Origin: Erythrobacter sp.
GTDB taxonomy: Bacteria > Pseudomonadota > Alphaproteobacteria > Sphingomonadales > Sphingomonadaceae
Direction of reading: 5' to 3'
Assembly: GCA_009993605.1 (NCBI GenBank)
Contig: JAACTB010000014.1
Span: 62,001 to 126,000 of the forward strand
Length of the DNA stretch: 64,000 nt
The translations under genes and the position numbers were made by a program. The notes below the pieces were generated by a model that did no database searches, was not told where the DNA came from, and saw only the letters and a program-made list of their open reading frames with translations. Of the stretch, positions 1-7,342 are shown piece after piece (position 1 is the first letter of the stretch; every line of letters starts with the position of its first letter).

Positions 1-131
1 TCATTTATGACGGTAATGGCCAAATCGATCGATGCGAACAGCTTCGCCAAAGCTGGGCGGAAACTGTGTTCGGTTGTTTGGCCACTGGCATAGAGCGCGC
101 GAATTTCAGATAGATAGCCTTGAATGTCCAT
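1..131 (-). CDS. N-terminal fragment of a type IIG-like restriction / N6-adenine DNA methylase (cut by window edge)
   Basis: Reading the minus strand from the ATG at 131-129 gives 43 codons without a stop before the window ends. The start MDIQGYLSEI, followed by YASGQTTEHSFRPAL and a C-terminal ITVIN, matches the opening of large single-chain restriction-modification proteins of the Eco57I/N6-methylase type, where a TEHSxRPAL segment precedes a nuclease-like region and the methylase domain. An AGGAGGG ribosome binding site (143-149) lies 11 nt upstream of the ATG and supports this start. Only the N-terminus is visible, so the catalytic motifs cannot be checked. The codons are less GC-rich than those of the genes to the right, which fits acquired DNA. 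The family call comes from resemblance to remembered homologues, not a search. Confidence 0.6.
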   Translation of the reverse strand, partial: MDIQGYLSEIRALYASGQTTEHSFRPALAKLFASIDLAITVIN

Positions 132-551
132 TTGCGCTTACGCCCTCCTGTCTTCGCAAGACTTAGCGATAACCAGATACAGCGCCAAGCGTCCAAGGCT
201 TGCAGGATGCGAGGTACTCCCGCCTCACTGGAAAGCATGGTGTACCGCTCTATGCGTCACCAGTCAGGTCATACCGGCCCTCGCCTCGCAATTTGAAATC
301 TGGTGAGCACGCCCTCTTCCGCGCGTACGCCCCCGTATCGTTTTGCGTTTCGCTTCGCCGCATCACAAGCGTTGGCTGGTCTGAGATGGCCTATGGCAGC
401 GCCTCTAAGCGCGAACACGCTGCGAAACACATTAGCACGGGCGCGCCAAATTGCATTGCCGTTAACACCAGCGGAACTTTGTTGGCGACCCCAATGTACA
501 CCGGTCCATCACCGCTATCCCGTCAAGGGTCCTCTTGAAGGACCCGAACGC

Positions 552-570
552 GGGGGGGGGAGGGGGGGGG
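552..570. repeat. G9-A-G9 homopolymer tract
   Basis: Nine G, one A, then nine G on the plus strand, followed at 575-582 by GCGGCCGC. Two adjacent G runs of this length are rare in bacterial chromosomes. They could form a G-quadruplex, be length-variable by slippage, or be a sequencing or assembly artefact. Confidence 0.8.
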
Positions 571-617
571 CACGGCGGCCGCGGAGCAATTAGAGAATCG
601 CTAACTACCCCTAAGTT

Positions 618-640
618 TTCCGTATTCATTCCATACGGAA
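618..640. repeat. 8-bp inverted repeat downstream of tRNA-Arg
   Basis: TTCCGTAT (618-625) and ATACGGAA (633-640) are perfect inverted arms with a 7-nt loop, 31 bases past the tRNA 3' end in its direction of transcription. No T run follows on the minus strand, so it is not a standard terminator. It may stop or process the tRNA transcript, or be a recombination-site relic. Confidence 0.45.
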
Positions 641-671
641 CGAACAGCACTTCACTAAGTCCTTGAAAAGC

Positions 672-748
<77 letters not shown>

Positions 749-853
749 CGAGCGGCGGGCCTCTAGCAAAGGCGAAGGGCGCGCGCCAGAGGGTTCGTTC
801 GCGCGCCGCGCTCTTAGCGTTTCGGTAAGCCTGTTTGCGCTAACGAGTGCGGC

Positions 854-1273
854 ATGTCCGCGATCAACCACGAATTCGATCTCGCTGGGGCGACCATGCT
901 TCCGCCCCTCGGTCCCGTATCGGGCAAAAGCCTTCACGGCGAGCGCGCCGTTCTTCTGGCCGCGCGCTGGGAGGCGATCCATGCGGCCGGTGATGCAGTG
1001 GCCGAGCTGGCGCAATTGGGCCGCGACAGCGCGGATGGCGCCATCGCGCGGTTCCCGGCGCGAGCGGCGCAGCTGAAGGGATGGCGCGGCGAAGAGGTCG
1101 CGACGCGGATCGAGGATCTCGCCTTCGTGATGCAGACCGGACTTCGCGCGCTGATCGTGGCGGCGGGCACCGGGTGCGACACGACGCCCGCGGCCGTGAC
1201 CCTGTGGCGCGAATTTCACGCCGCGCGCGCCGACATTCTGGCGATCGCCGAGCCCGATCGGCTGGCGGCCTGA
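854..1273 (+). CDS. Conserved hypothetical protein (139 aa)
   Basis: This open frame has strong GC-rich third positions and lies alone between tRNA-Arg and mmcB. The product is mostly alpha-helical in character and rich in Ala, Arg and Leu, with no signal peptide or membrane segment. Recognisable stretches include an Ala/Glu-rich central helix (about residues 40-75) and a C-terminal helix rich in Ala (about 110-139). I do not recognise a family. The opposite strand also has a long open frame here, but it runs through the tRNA gene and has no family features, so the plus strand is preferred. The start is the ATG at 854; no strong ribosome binding site is visible. Confidence 0.6.
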   Translation: MSAINHEFDLAGATMLPPLGPVSGKSLHGERAVLLAARWEAIHAAGDAVAELAQLGRDSADGAIARFPARAAQLKGWRGEEVATRIEDLAFVMQTGLRALIVAAGTGCDTTPAAVTLWREFHAARADILAIAEPDRLAA

Positions 1274-1321
1274 TCCGGACGCCGCTTGTCTAGGCGCGCT
1301 TGATCTCGCCTGCTTGACTAG

Positions 1322-1336
1322 GTTCGCATTTTGTTC
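1322..1336 (+). promoter_or_regulatory. LexA (SOS) box, alphaproteobacterial type, upstream of mmcB
   Basis: GTTC at 1322-1325, seven bases, then GTTC at 1333-1336. This is an exact match to the alphaproteobacterial LexA direct-repeat operator GTTC-N7-GTTC. It ends 13 bases before the ATG of the mmcB homologue, a gene known to be SOS-induced in Caulobacter. Site and target agree, which makes a chance match unlikely. Confidence 0.85.
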
Positions 1337-1349
1337 CAGCCAGAGCGGC

Positions 1350-1880
1350 ATGTCCGAATCAGCCGCGCTCGCTCGATCGTCAGAGCTATCGAGCCCCACT
1401 CTCGATCCAACCGCCATCCCGGTCGCGCGCGATGTGTGCCGCGGGATCATGCGCCTGTTCGCGCGCAACGATATCTGGTGCCTGCCCGAAATGCCGCTGC
1501 GCAACGGGCGCCGCGCCGATCTGATGGGCGTCGATGCGAAGGGGCGGGTCGTGATCGTCGAAGTGAAGGTGCAGCGCGGCGACCTCCTGGGCGACGGCAA
1601 ATGGCCCGACTATCTCGACCATTGCGACCGGTTCTTCTGGGGCGTTCCGCCCGGCCTCGATCGTGGCCCGCTCGACAGCGAGGATTATCGCCCGGATTGC
1701 TGCGGTGTGATCGTGGCGGACGGATACGATGCGGAAATCGTGCGCCCGGCGCCGCTCCACCCGCTGGCCGCGGCGCGGCGCAAGGTGGAGATCGAACGCC
1801 TGTCGCGCGCGGCGCTGCGCAGGCTCACCGTCGCCGCCGATCCCGAATGTGCCCCATGGGGAACCGGCGATATCGCCTGA
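1350..1880 (+). CDS. mmcB: MmcB family DNA repair protein
   Basis: The 176-residue protein matches the MmcB family (PF06319, nuclease-like fold), needed for mitomycin C resistance in Caulobacter. Features seen: an N-terminal RGIMRLFARNDIWCLPEMPL segment, the core RRADLMGVDAKGRVVIVEVKV (about residues 53-74), where an Asp and a Glu-X-Lys lie as in PD-(D/E)XK nucleases, and KWPDYLDHCDRFFWGVP after it. The ATG at 1350 is chosen over an upstream in-frame start at 1314 because homologues begin near here and because the LexA box at 1322-1336 would otherwise lie inside the gene. The expected role is repair of crosslinks or alkylation damage, induced by DNA damage. Confidence 0.88.
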   Translation: MSESAALARSSELSSPTLDPTAIPVARDVCRGIMRLFARNDIWCLPEMPLRNGRRADLMGVDAKGRVVIVEVKVQRGDLLGDGKWPDYLDHCDRFFWGVPPGLDRGPLDSEDYRPDCCGVIVADGYDAEIVRPAPLHPLAAARRKVEIERLSRAALRRLTVAADPECAPWGTGDIA

Positions 1881-1953
1881 CGGGATCGCCGCTATTGTCG
1901 TCATGGCGACCTAAGCCCTTCTCCGGTCGGGCAGATTGCGGCATAGCGCACTC

Positions 1954-2673
1954 GTGACTCTTCTCGCCATCCTCGTTTCCGTCCTGTCGATGACAGCGAT
2001 CGTCGCGGCGCGCTATTTCGCGTCGAGCGGCCTGTTCGCCTGGATCAGCGCGCGGCGGGTACCCGGCATTCACGACAAGCTCGGCGCGCAGATGGGGCGC
2101 GAAATCCGCTGGTCGCTCGTTTCGGCGGCGATCTTCGGGATACCGGCGGGCGTGGTCGCCTGGGGCTGGCAGGAGCGGGGCTGGACGCGGATCTACGAGG
2201 ACTGGAGCGCCTATCCGCTCTGGTATGCGCCCGTTTCGGTCATCCTCTATCTCTTCGCGCACGATACCTGGTTTTACTGGACCCATCGCTGGATGCATCG
2301 CCCCAGAGTGTTTCGGAAGATGCACGCGGTCCACCATGCCAGCCGCCCGCCCACCGCCTGGGCGGCGATGAGCTTCCACCCCTACGAGGCGCTCACCGGG
2401 GCAGTGGTGATCCCGGCGCTCGTCTTCCTCGTCCCGATCCATGTCGCCATGCTCGGCGTCGTGCTTGCAGTCATGACGGTGATGGGCGTAACCAATCATA
2501 TGGGGTGGGAGATGTTCCCCCGCCGCCTGGTTCATTCCAAGTTAGGGGGTTGGCTGATAACGGCCAGCCATCACCAGCGCCATCACGAAGAGTACCGATG
2601 CAATTACGGACTGTATTTCCGCTTCTGGGACCGTCTGTGCGGAACCGACCGGGGGTTGAGCCCGAACGCATGA
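1954..2673 (+). CDS. Sterol desaturase / fatty acid hydroxylase superfamily membrane protein
   Basis: A 239-residue membrane protein of the ERG3/sterol desaturase superfamily (PF04116), whose members are di-iron oxygenases or hydroxylases of lipids. The histidine clusters are visible: HDTWFYWTHRWMH (about residues 99-111), HAVHHAS (about 121) and ASHHQRHHEEYRCNYG near the C-terminus. Four or so hydrophobic segments surround them. It is longer than a CrtZ carotene hydroxylase and lacks its motif order, so the substrate is unknown; a membrane lipid, hopanoid or carotenoid is possible. The start is uncertain: GTG 1954 gives a normal membrane N-terminus, while a TTG at 1936 would add six residues. 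The stop overlaps the next ATG (ATGA), so the two genes are probably cotranscribed. Confidence 0.85.
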   Translation: MTLLAILVSVLSMTAIVAARYFASSGLFAWISARRVPGIHDKLGAQMGREIRWSLVSAAIFGIPAGVVAWGWQERGWTRIYEDWSAYPLWYAPVSVILYLFAHDTWFYWTHRWMHRPRVFRKMHAVHHASRPPTAWAAMSFHPYEALTGAVVIPALVFLVPIHVAMLGVVLAVMTVMGVTNHMGWEMFPRRLVHSKLGGWLITASHHQRHHEEYRCNYGLYFRFWDRLCGTDRGLSPNA

Positions 2674-3137
2674 GGCCGCGTGGCGGGCTTGCGCTTCTGG
2701 CCCTGCCACTTGCCGCCTTTCTGACGGGCGCGGCGGCGCCCCAGGTTGACCGGCATTCCGGCACGACCGTTACGGTGGCGATCAGCGATTTGAGGAACGC
2801 CAAGGGTGTCGTGCGCGCCTGTATGACGCGCGATCCGGCGCGTTTCCCCAAATGCCGCGGCGATGCGGACGCCTATAGCGCCATCGTGGACGCCCATAGC
2901 GGGGCGATCACGCTGCGTTTCTCCGACGTGGCGCCGGGTCGTTATGCAGTGGCGCTGCTCCATGACGAGAACGCCAATGGCAAGGCCGACCGCGCGATGG
3001 GCATGATGCCGAAGGAAGGGTTCGGCTTTTCGCGGGATGCGAAGGTGCAGATGGGCCCGCCGGAATTCGACGCGGCCGCCGTCGAGATCGACCGGGCGCC
3101 GCGCACCCTTCCGATACGGATGCGCTATATCCTCTAG
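2670..3137 (+). CDS. DUF2141 domain-containing exported protein
   Basis: 155 residues with a Sec signal peptide (MRPRGGLALLALPLAAF, cleavage after an AAA-type site near 24). The mature part matches DUF2141: an immunoglobulin-like beta domain with a VTVAISDLRNAKG opening, a DVAPGRYAVALLHDENANGKADR segment (about 88-110) and GFGFSRDAKVQMGPPEF (about 117-133). The family is periplasmic or outer-membrane associated and of unknown function. The gene starts inside the stop codon of the preceding hydroxylase gene (ATGA), so it is translationally coupled to it and may serve the same envelope lipid process. Confidence 0.85.
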   Translation: MRPRGGLALLALPLAAFLTGAAAPQVDRHSGTTVTVAISDLRNAKGVVRACMTRDPARFPKCRGDADAYSAIVDAHSGAITLRFSDVAPGRYAVALLHDENANGKADRAMGMMPKEGFGFSRDAKVQMGPPEFDAAAVEIDRAPRTLPIRMRYIL

Positions 3138-3184
3138 CGGCGACGCATGATGCCACGTGCAGGCCATCCCGTCTGCGCCGCGTC

Positions 3185-5164
3185 GTGTTTAATCGTATCT
3201 TTACCACGCACGCGCAAAACGGCCCCCTGATTTCAGTGGATTCTGGGGCGATACCGGCGATGGACAGGCTTGGCGGCGAATTCGGCGCGCATGACGGGGA
3301 TTTCGGACCCGACCGGTTCGGCGATTCGAGCGATCCCGCAGTGGACCCTTTGGCCGATCCCTTCGATCTCGACACGCTCGAACTTGACGAGTGCGAAGAC
3401 GATGCGGATTTCGACCTCACCCCGCCCAGCCCGGTGGGGCAGGACGAGCGGCGGATGCAGGTGCGCGCTTATAATCTCTGGGCAAGTCAGTTGGGCGATC
3501 AGGCCTTTCCGGCGATCGACGCGCTGGAGCCCGACACGATCGAGGATTTCGGCCCCTATTCGGTGCTGCTCGATTTCTCCGACGGAGTGGACGATCCGGT
3601 ACTGCGCCATATCGGTGCCGAACTGGCCGAGGAATGCAGCGCCGATGCCGCGATGCAGCGCTTGTCGGACGTGCCCAGCCGATCCCTGCTGAGCCGGATC
3701 ACCGATCATTACATGCAGATCCTGGCGAATCAGGCCCCCATCGGTTTCGAGGCCGAATTCCTGAACGCACGCGGCAACACCGCGCTCTATCGCGGCATCC
3801 TGCTGCCCTATTCGAGCGTGCCGCAAGGCGATTCGGCCACGGGAGAAGCGAAGATCGACTTCATCTACGGCGTGATCAACTGGAAGGAGCTGGCCGACCA
3901 AGCGACGACCGACGAATTGCTGCTCGAGATCGGACAGGCGCTCGAAGGGTATGCGCCGCCGCAAGCCGAGGAGTCCGTGCTCGAACTCGAGAGCCTCGCG
4001 CCGAGCGAGGAGGACGGGGATCAAGGGGATGCCTCGCTTCCGCTTCCCTCCTTCGGAGCGGCTGCGTCCGCGCAGCCAGCGCCGGTCAAGCGCCCCGCTC
4101 TGCCCACGCCGGATTACGCAGCGGAGGCGGCGGAAGAGGCGGCCAGAGAGGCAGCGCGAGACGCGGATGCGCCCGAGGATATGTCCGAGGACGGGTTTGA
4201 CGAAGATGACGAAACCCCCTGGACGATCGGCGAGCGAGCCAGCGATTATGGCCTCGCCGAAGATTGGGACGAGCCCGAATACGAGGATGTCGACGGCGTC
4301 GTCGATCCGCTGGCGGACGATTTCGCCGGACCCGGCCTTGCCTCGCTGGTGACGCGCGGCACGCGGCGCGCGAGCGAGGTGATCATGCCCTCTTTCCCGA
4401 TCGTGGCCGAGTTCGACGGCGAAATCGACGATGCCGCGACAGACCTGCCCGCCGCTCCGATCTCCGCGGCTCCGATCCCGAAGGCCTACGAGCCGGAGCC
4501 TGTCGATGAGGGCCAATCCGAACCGGAAGCGCTCGAGGCTAGCGAACCCGAACTCTCAGACGCCGACGGCCTTTACGACTGCCTCGCCGAGGCGCGCGAG
4601 CTGGCCTACACCGCCCGCTCCACCGAGGATCGCAGCCGCACCGCGCTCTATGCCGCGGTCGGCAGGGCCTATGATTTCAGTCTCGAAGCGCAGGCCGACC
4701 CGGACGGCTTTGCCGAACTCGTCGCCGATAGCGGCCTGACGATGCAGGATCGCGCGCCGATGACCCCGGTGGTGAAGCTGGTCTTCGGGTCCGATTACGA
4801 CAAGACGCGCCTGACCGAATACGCCGCCGTCCTCGCCCATGCCCACCGCGCGAAGCTTGCGCGCGGCTCGCTCTCGCGCTTTCTCATGGAAGCCGACGGC
4901 GGATTGAAGGGCGTGGTGCGCGAGGAGCGCCGCCTGCGCCGCGAAGAGGCCGGGAAACCCGCGCTCGACGCGGCAGCCGTGCGCGCCGAACTCGCCGAAC
5001 TCCTGCGCCGGATGGACCCGATTGCACTGGCCGACCTCGCCCCCGCCGGGCCGGAATTCGCGCTGGTGATGATTCGCCGCGACGAGACCGGAGCGATCGA
5101 CCTGATCGGCGAGGTGCCCGAGGATATCGCGCTGATCGAGCGGGCCGCGCGCAAGCTGGCCTGA
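3185..5164 (+). CDS. Large acidic protein with a PAS-like domain
   Basis: A 659-residue protein with no signal or membrane segment. Three parts can be seen. Residues 1-100 are acidic and probably disordered. Residues about 115-245 resemble the alphaproteobacterial PAS_5-type domain (FGPYSVLLDFSDG, SRITDHYMQILANQAPIGFEAEF split over the helix, then FIYGVINWKE). Residues about 275-455 form a long acidic, Ala/Pro/Glu-rich linker. A C-terminal helical domain (about 460-659) starts at LYDCLAEARELAY and ends in an IAL-IERAARKLA helix. Function unknown; signalling or polar-scaffold roles are guesses. GTG 3185 is used as start, since it adds the conserved-looking MFNRIF opening; ATG 3260 is an alternative. 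Confidence 0.75.
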   Translation: MFNRIFTTHAQNGPLISVDSGAIPAMDRLGGEFGAHDGDFGPDRFGDSSDPAVDPLADPFDLDTLELDECEDDADFDLTPPSPVGQDERRMQVRAYNLWASQLGDQAFPAIDALEPDTIEDFGPYSVLLDFSDGVDDPVLRHIGAELAEECSADAAMQRLSDVPSRSLLSRITDHYMQILANQAPIGFEAEFLNARGNTALYRGILLPYSSVPQGDSATGEAKIDFIYGVINWKELADQATTDELLLEIGQALEGYAPPQAEESVLELESLAPSEEDGDQGDASLPLPSFGAAASAQPAPVKRPALPTPDYAAEAAEEAAREAARDADAPEDMSEDGFDEDDETPWTIGERASDYGLAEDWDEPEYEDVDGVVDPLADDFAGPGLASLVTRGTRRASEVIMPSFPIVAEFDGEIDDAATDLPAAPISAAPIPKAYEPEPVDEGQSEPEALEASEPELSDADGLYDCLAEARELAYTARSTEDRSRTALYAAVGRAYDFSLEAQADPDGFAELVADSGLTMQDRAPMTPVVKLVFGSDYDKTRLTEYAAVLAHAHRAKLARGSLSRFLMEADGGLKGVVREERRLRREEAGKPALDAAAVRAELAELLRRMDPIALADLAPAGPEFALVMIRRDETGAIDLIGEVPEDIALIERAARKLA

Positions 5165-5203
5165 CCCTTCACAGTCCGCCCGGCGCCCGCTAGCGCGCGG
5201 GCC

Positions 5204-6349
5204 ATGCCCTTTGGACCGTTCCGCGCGCCGCCGATCCGCATCCAGCCCTATTACGGCTTCCGCAATCGCGAGCGAATGACGATATCGTGCCGCGCCCTGC
5301 GCTCGGGCAAGCGCGATGCCGGGGCCCGCTTCCAGCCGAGCGGGCGCTGGCAGGCGCTGCGCACCATGATCGCGCAATTCGCCTCGCGCGAGGTGCCGGA
5401 TATCGCGGTGGAACTGGAAGTGCGCGACCGCGACGGGACCGCGCACCGCCATCGCGCCGTGACCGACAGCGAAGGCTACGCCAGTTTCGACATCGCGCTC
5501 GATCCTGCTCAGGACCTGTCGGAGACGACCGTCTGGGAAGTCGTCACCTTTCACTGGCATAATCGAGAAGGCGGGCAGGCCGTCGATGGCCATGTCCTCG
5601 TCCCCGGCCGGGATGCGGCGCTGGGCGTCATCAGCGATATCGACGATACGGTGATCGAGACCGGGATCACCGGCAATCTGCGCGCCATAGCCCGCAATTG
5701 GCGGCGGGTGCTGATGCAGATGCCCGACGAACGCCTGCTCGTGCCGCAGGCGGATGTCTTCTACACCGCGCTGGGCGGGGGCGCGGTGCTCAAGGATGGG
5801 GAAGGCGCGGCGGGCGAGCGCCTGCCCGCGCCGCACCACCCGTTCTTCTATGTCAGTTCCAGCCCGTGGAATCTGTTCTCCTATCTCGTCGCTTTCATGA
5901 AGAGCCGCAATCTGCCGCTGGGGCCGCTGATGCTGCGCGATTGGGGGCTGAACCGCGACACGTTCGGATCGGGCAGCCATGGCGCGCACAAGACGCAGGC
6001 GATCCATCGCATTATCGAGGCCTATCCGGCGCTGCGCTTCGCCCTGATCGGTGACGACACGCAGGGCGATCTGACCGCCTTTGCCAAGGTGGTGGCCGAT
6101 CATCCCGGCCGCATCCGCGCCGTCTTCATCCGCCGCGCGGGCGATCCCTTCACGCCCGAGGAACGCGAGGCCAAGGCTACGATCGAATCGGCCGATGTGC
6201 CGCTATGGCTGGGCGACGATTACGAGACCGGCCACGAATTCCTGCGCTCGATCGGGCTTGCCAGCGATGGCGAGGCGGAGGAGATCGTGCGCATGGTGGA
6301 CGGAACCGGAAAAACCGGGTCCGGCGAATCGGAAAAAGGGGCGTCATGA
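5204..6349 (+). CDS. App1-type phosphatase domain protein (DUF2183)
   Basis: The 381-residue protein matches the App1/phosphatidate phosphatase catalytic family (PF09949, HAD-like). The HAD nucleophile motif is SDIDDTVIETG (about residues 144-154). A FFYVSSSPWNLFSYL segment (about 215-230), LRDWGLNRDTF, HKTQAIHRI and a second acidic motif LIGDDTQGDL follow in the expected order. There is no signal peptide, so it is probably cytosolic or peripheral. In yeast App1 acts on phosphatidic acid; the bacterial substrate is not established. Its last codons overlap the start of the following hydrolase gene (ATGA at 6346-6349), so the two are coupled. Confidence 0.9.
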   Translation: MPFGPFRAPPIRIQPYYGFRNRERMTISCRALRSGKRDAGARFQPSGRWQALRTMIAQFASREVPDIAVELEVRDRDGTAHRHRAVTDSEGYASFDIALDPAQDLSETTVWEVVTFHWHNREGGQAVDGHVLVPGRDAALGVISDIDDTVIETGITGNLRAIARNWRRVLMQMPDERLLVPQADVFYTALGGGAVLKDGEGAAGERLPAPHHPFFYVSSSPWNLFSYLVAFMKSRNLPLGPLMLRDWGLNRDTFGSGSHGAHKTQAIHRIIEAYPALRFALIGDDTQGDLTAFAKVVADHPGRIRAVFIRRAGDPFTPEEREAKATIESADVPLWLGDDYETGHEFLRSIGLASDGEAEEIVRMVDGTGKTGSGESEKGAS

Positions 6350-7332
6350 AAACAGCGCGGCGGAGACCGGGAAAAATGGGCTGGACGCTGATCGCGATCA
6401 TAGTGCTGGCGCTGGCGGGCTTCGCCCTGTGGCGGTGGGCCCTGGCGGCGGGATCGGCGGGCACGCTGGACTGGATCGATGCGCGCTTTCCCCGCGAAAC
6501 CGGGATCGAACTGGCAGCGCAGGGCCGCTATGGCCCCGCTGACGCGCAACGCGCCGAAATCTGGGTGCCCGAAGGCAAAGCACCCGCGGGCGGATTCCCG
6601 CTCGCCGTGTTCGTCCATGGCGGCGGCTGGCATTCCGGCGCACCCGAAGACTATCGCTTCGTCGCGCGCAGCCTGGGCGAGCGGGGCATCGCGACTGCGC
6701 TGGTCGGCTATCGCCTGGTGCCGGACGGCCGCTACCCGATCATGCTGGAAGACAGCGCGGCGGGGCTCGCCTGGGTGCGGGAAAAGGCCGCGACGGCCGA
6801 TGTGCGCGCCGACCAAGCGATCCTGATCGGCCATTCGGCGGGCGCCTACAACGTGCTGATGCTCGGCCTGGACCCTCGATATCTGAGGGCGGCGGGCATA
6901 CCGCGCGAAAGCCTGGCGGGCGTGGTCAGCATGGCGGGACCGGCGGATTTCTTCCCCTTCGACACCGATTCCTCGAAGAACGCCTTCGGCCATGTCGCGG
7001 ACGGGCGAGCGACCCAGCCGGTCGCTCAGGCGACACGCGAAAATCTCGTCGGCGCGCCGCCCTTCCTGCTGATGCACGGGACCGCCGACGAGACCGTGCG
7101 CCCGTATAATTCGCGCAATCTCGCCGCCGCCATCGAGGCGGGCGGGGGCGCGGCCGATCTCGTCGAATATGACGGGATGAGCCATGCCGGGATCGTGATG
7201 GGCCTTTCGAAACCGTTCGCGCAGAAGGGCAAGGTTATTGATCCGATCCTCGCCTTCATCTCCGATCACGCGGATGCCCGGAAGCAGGAGAGACCGCAGG
7301 CTTCAGTTCCGGTTCAGGGCGAAACCCGCTAG
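6346..7332 (+). CDS. Membrane-anchored alpha/beta hydrolase (BD-FAE-like esterase)
   Basis: 328 residues. An N-terminal transmembrane anchor (about 12-34) precedes an alpha/beta hydrolase domain. The oxyanion motif HGGGW is at about 91-95 and the nucleophile elbow GHSAGAY at about 162-168, with catalytic Ser 164. The later LLMHGTADETVRP and MSHAGIVMG segments supply the expected Asp and His. It resembles the BD-FAE/carboxylesterase family that acts on esters at the cell envelope. The ATG at 6346 is preceded by GGAAAAAGGGG and overlaps the App1-like stop codon. Substrate unknown. Confidence 0.88.
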   Translation: MKTARRRPGKMGWTLIAIIVLALAGFALWRWALAAGSAGTLDWIDARFPRETGIELAAQGRYGPADAQRAEIWVPEGKAPAGGFPLAVFVHGGGWHSGAPEDYRFVARSLGERGIATALVGYRLVPDGRYPIMLEDSAAGLAWVREKAATADVRADQAILIGHSAGAYNVLMLGLDPRYLRAAGIPRESLAGVVSMAGPADFFPFDTDSSKNAFGHVADGRATQPVAQATRENLVGAPPFLLMHGTADETVRPYNSRNLAAAIEAGGGAADLVEYDGMSHAGIVMGLSKPFAQKGKVIDPILAFISDHADARKQERPQASVPVQGETR

Positions 7333-7342
7333 CAGGGCCGTA

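Larger units (their letters stand above)
132..671. other. Non-coding, less GC-rich stretch between the restriction gene and tRNA-Arg
   Basis: About 540 bases without a convincing gene. The short open frames here show no family pattern and no consistent GC-rich third positions. The stretch is visibly richer in A and T than the rest of the window. It ends in a poly-G tract and a small hairpin before the tRNA. I looked for an integrase remnant and for a copy of the tRNA 3' end, and found neither. It is probably the outermost part of an island inserted to the left of the tRNA gene. Confidence 0.5.

Noticed and set aside
303-593. Short plus-strand frame near the island edge, considered as an integrase remnant
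   Set aside because: A few residues vaguely recall tyrosine integrases, but no catalytic Arg, His or Tyr motif is present and the frame runs into the poly-G tract.
4556-6103. 515-codon minus-strand frame across two plus-strand genes
   Set aside because: Antisense shadow caused by GC-rich codon positions; it lacks motifs and spans two separate real genes.
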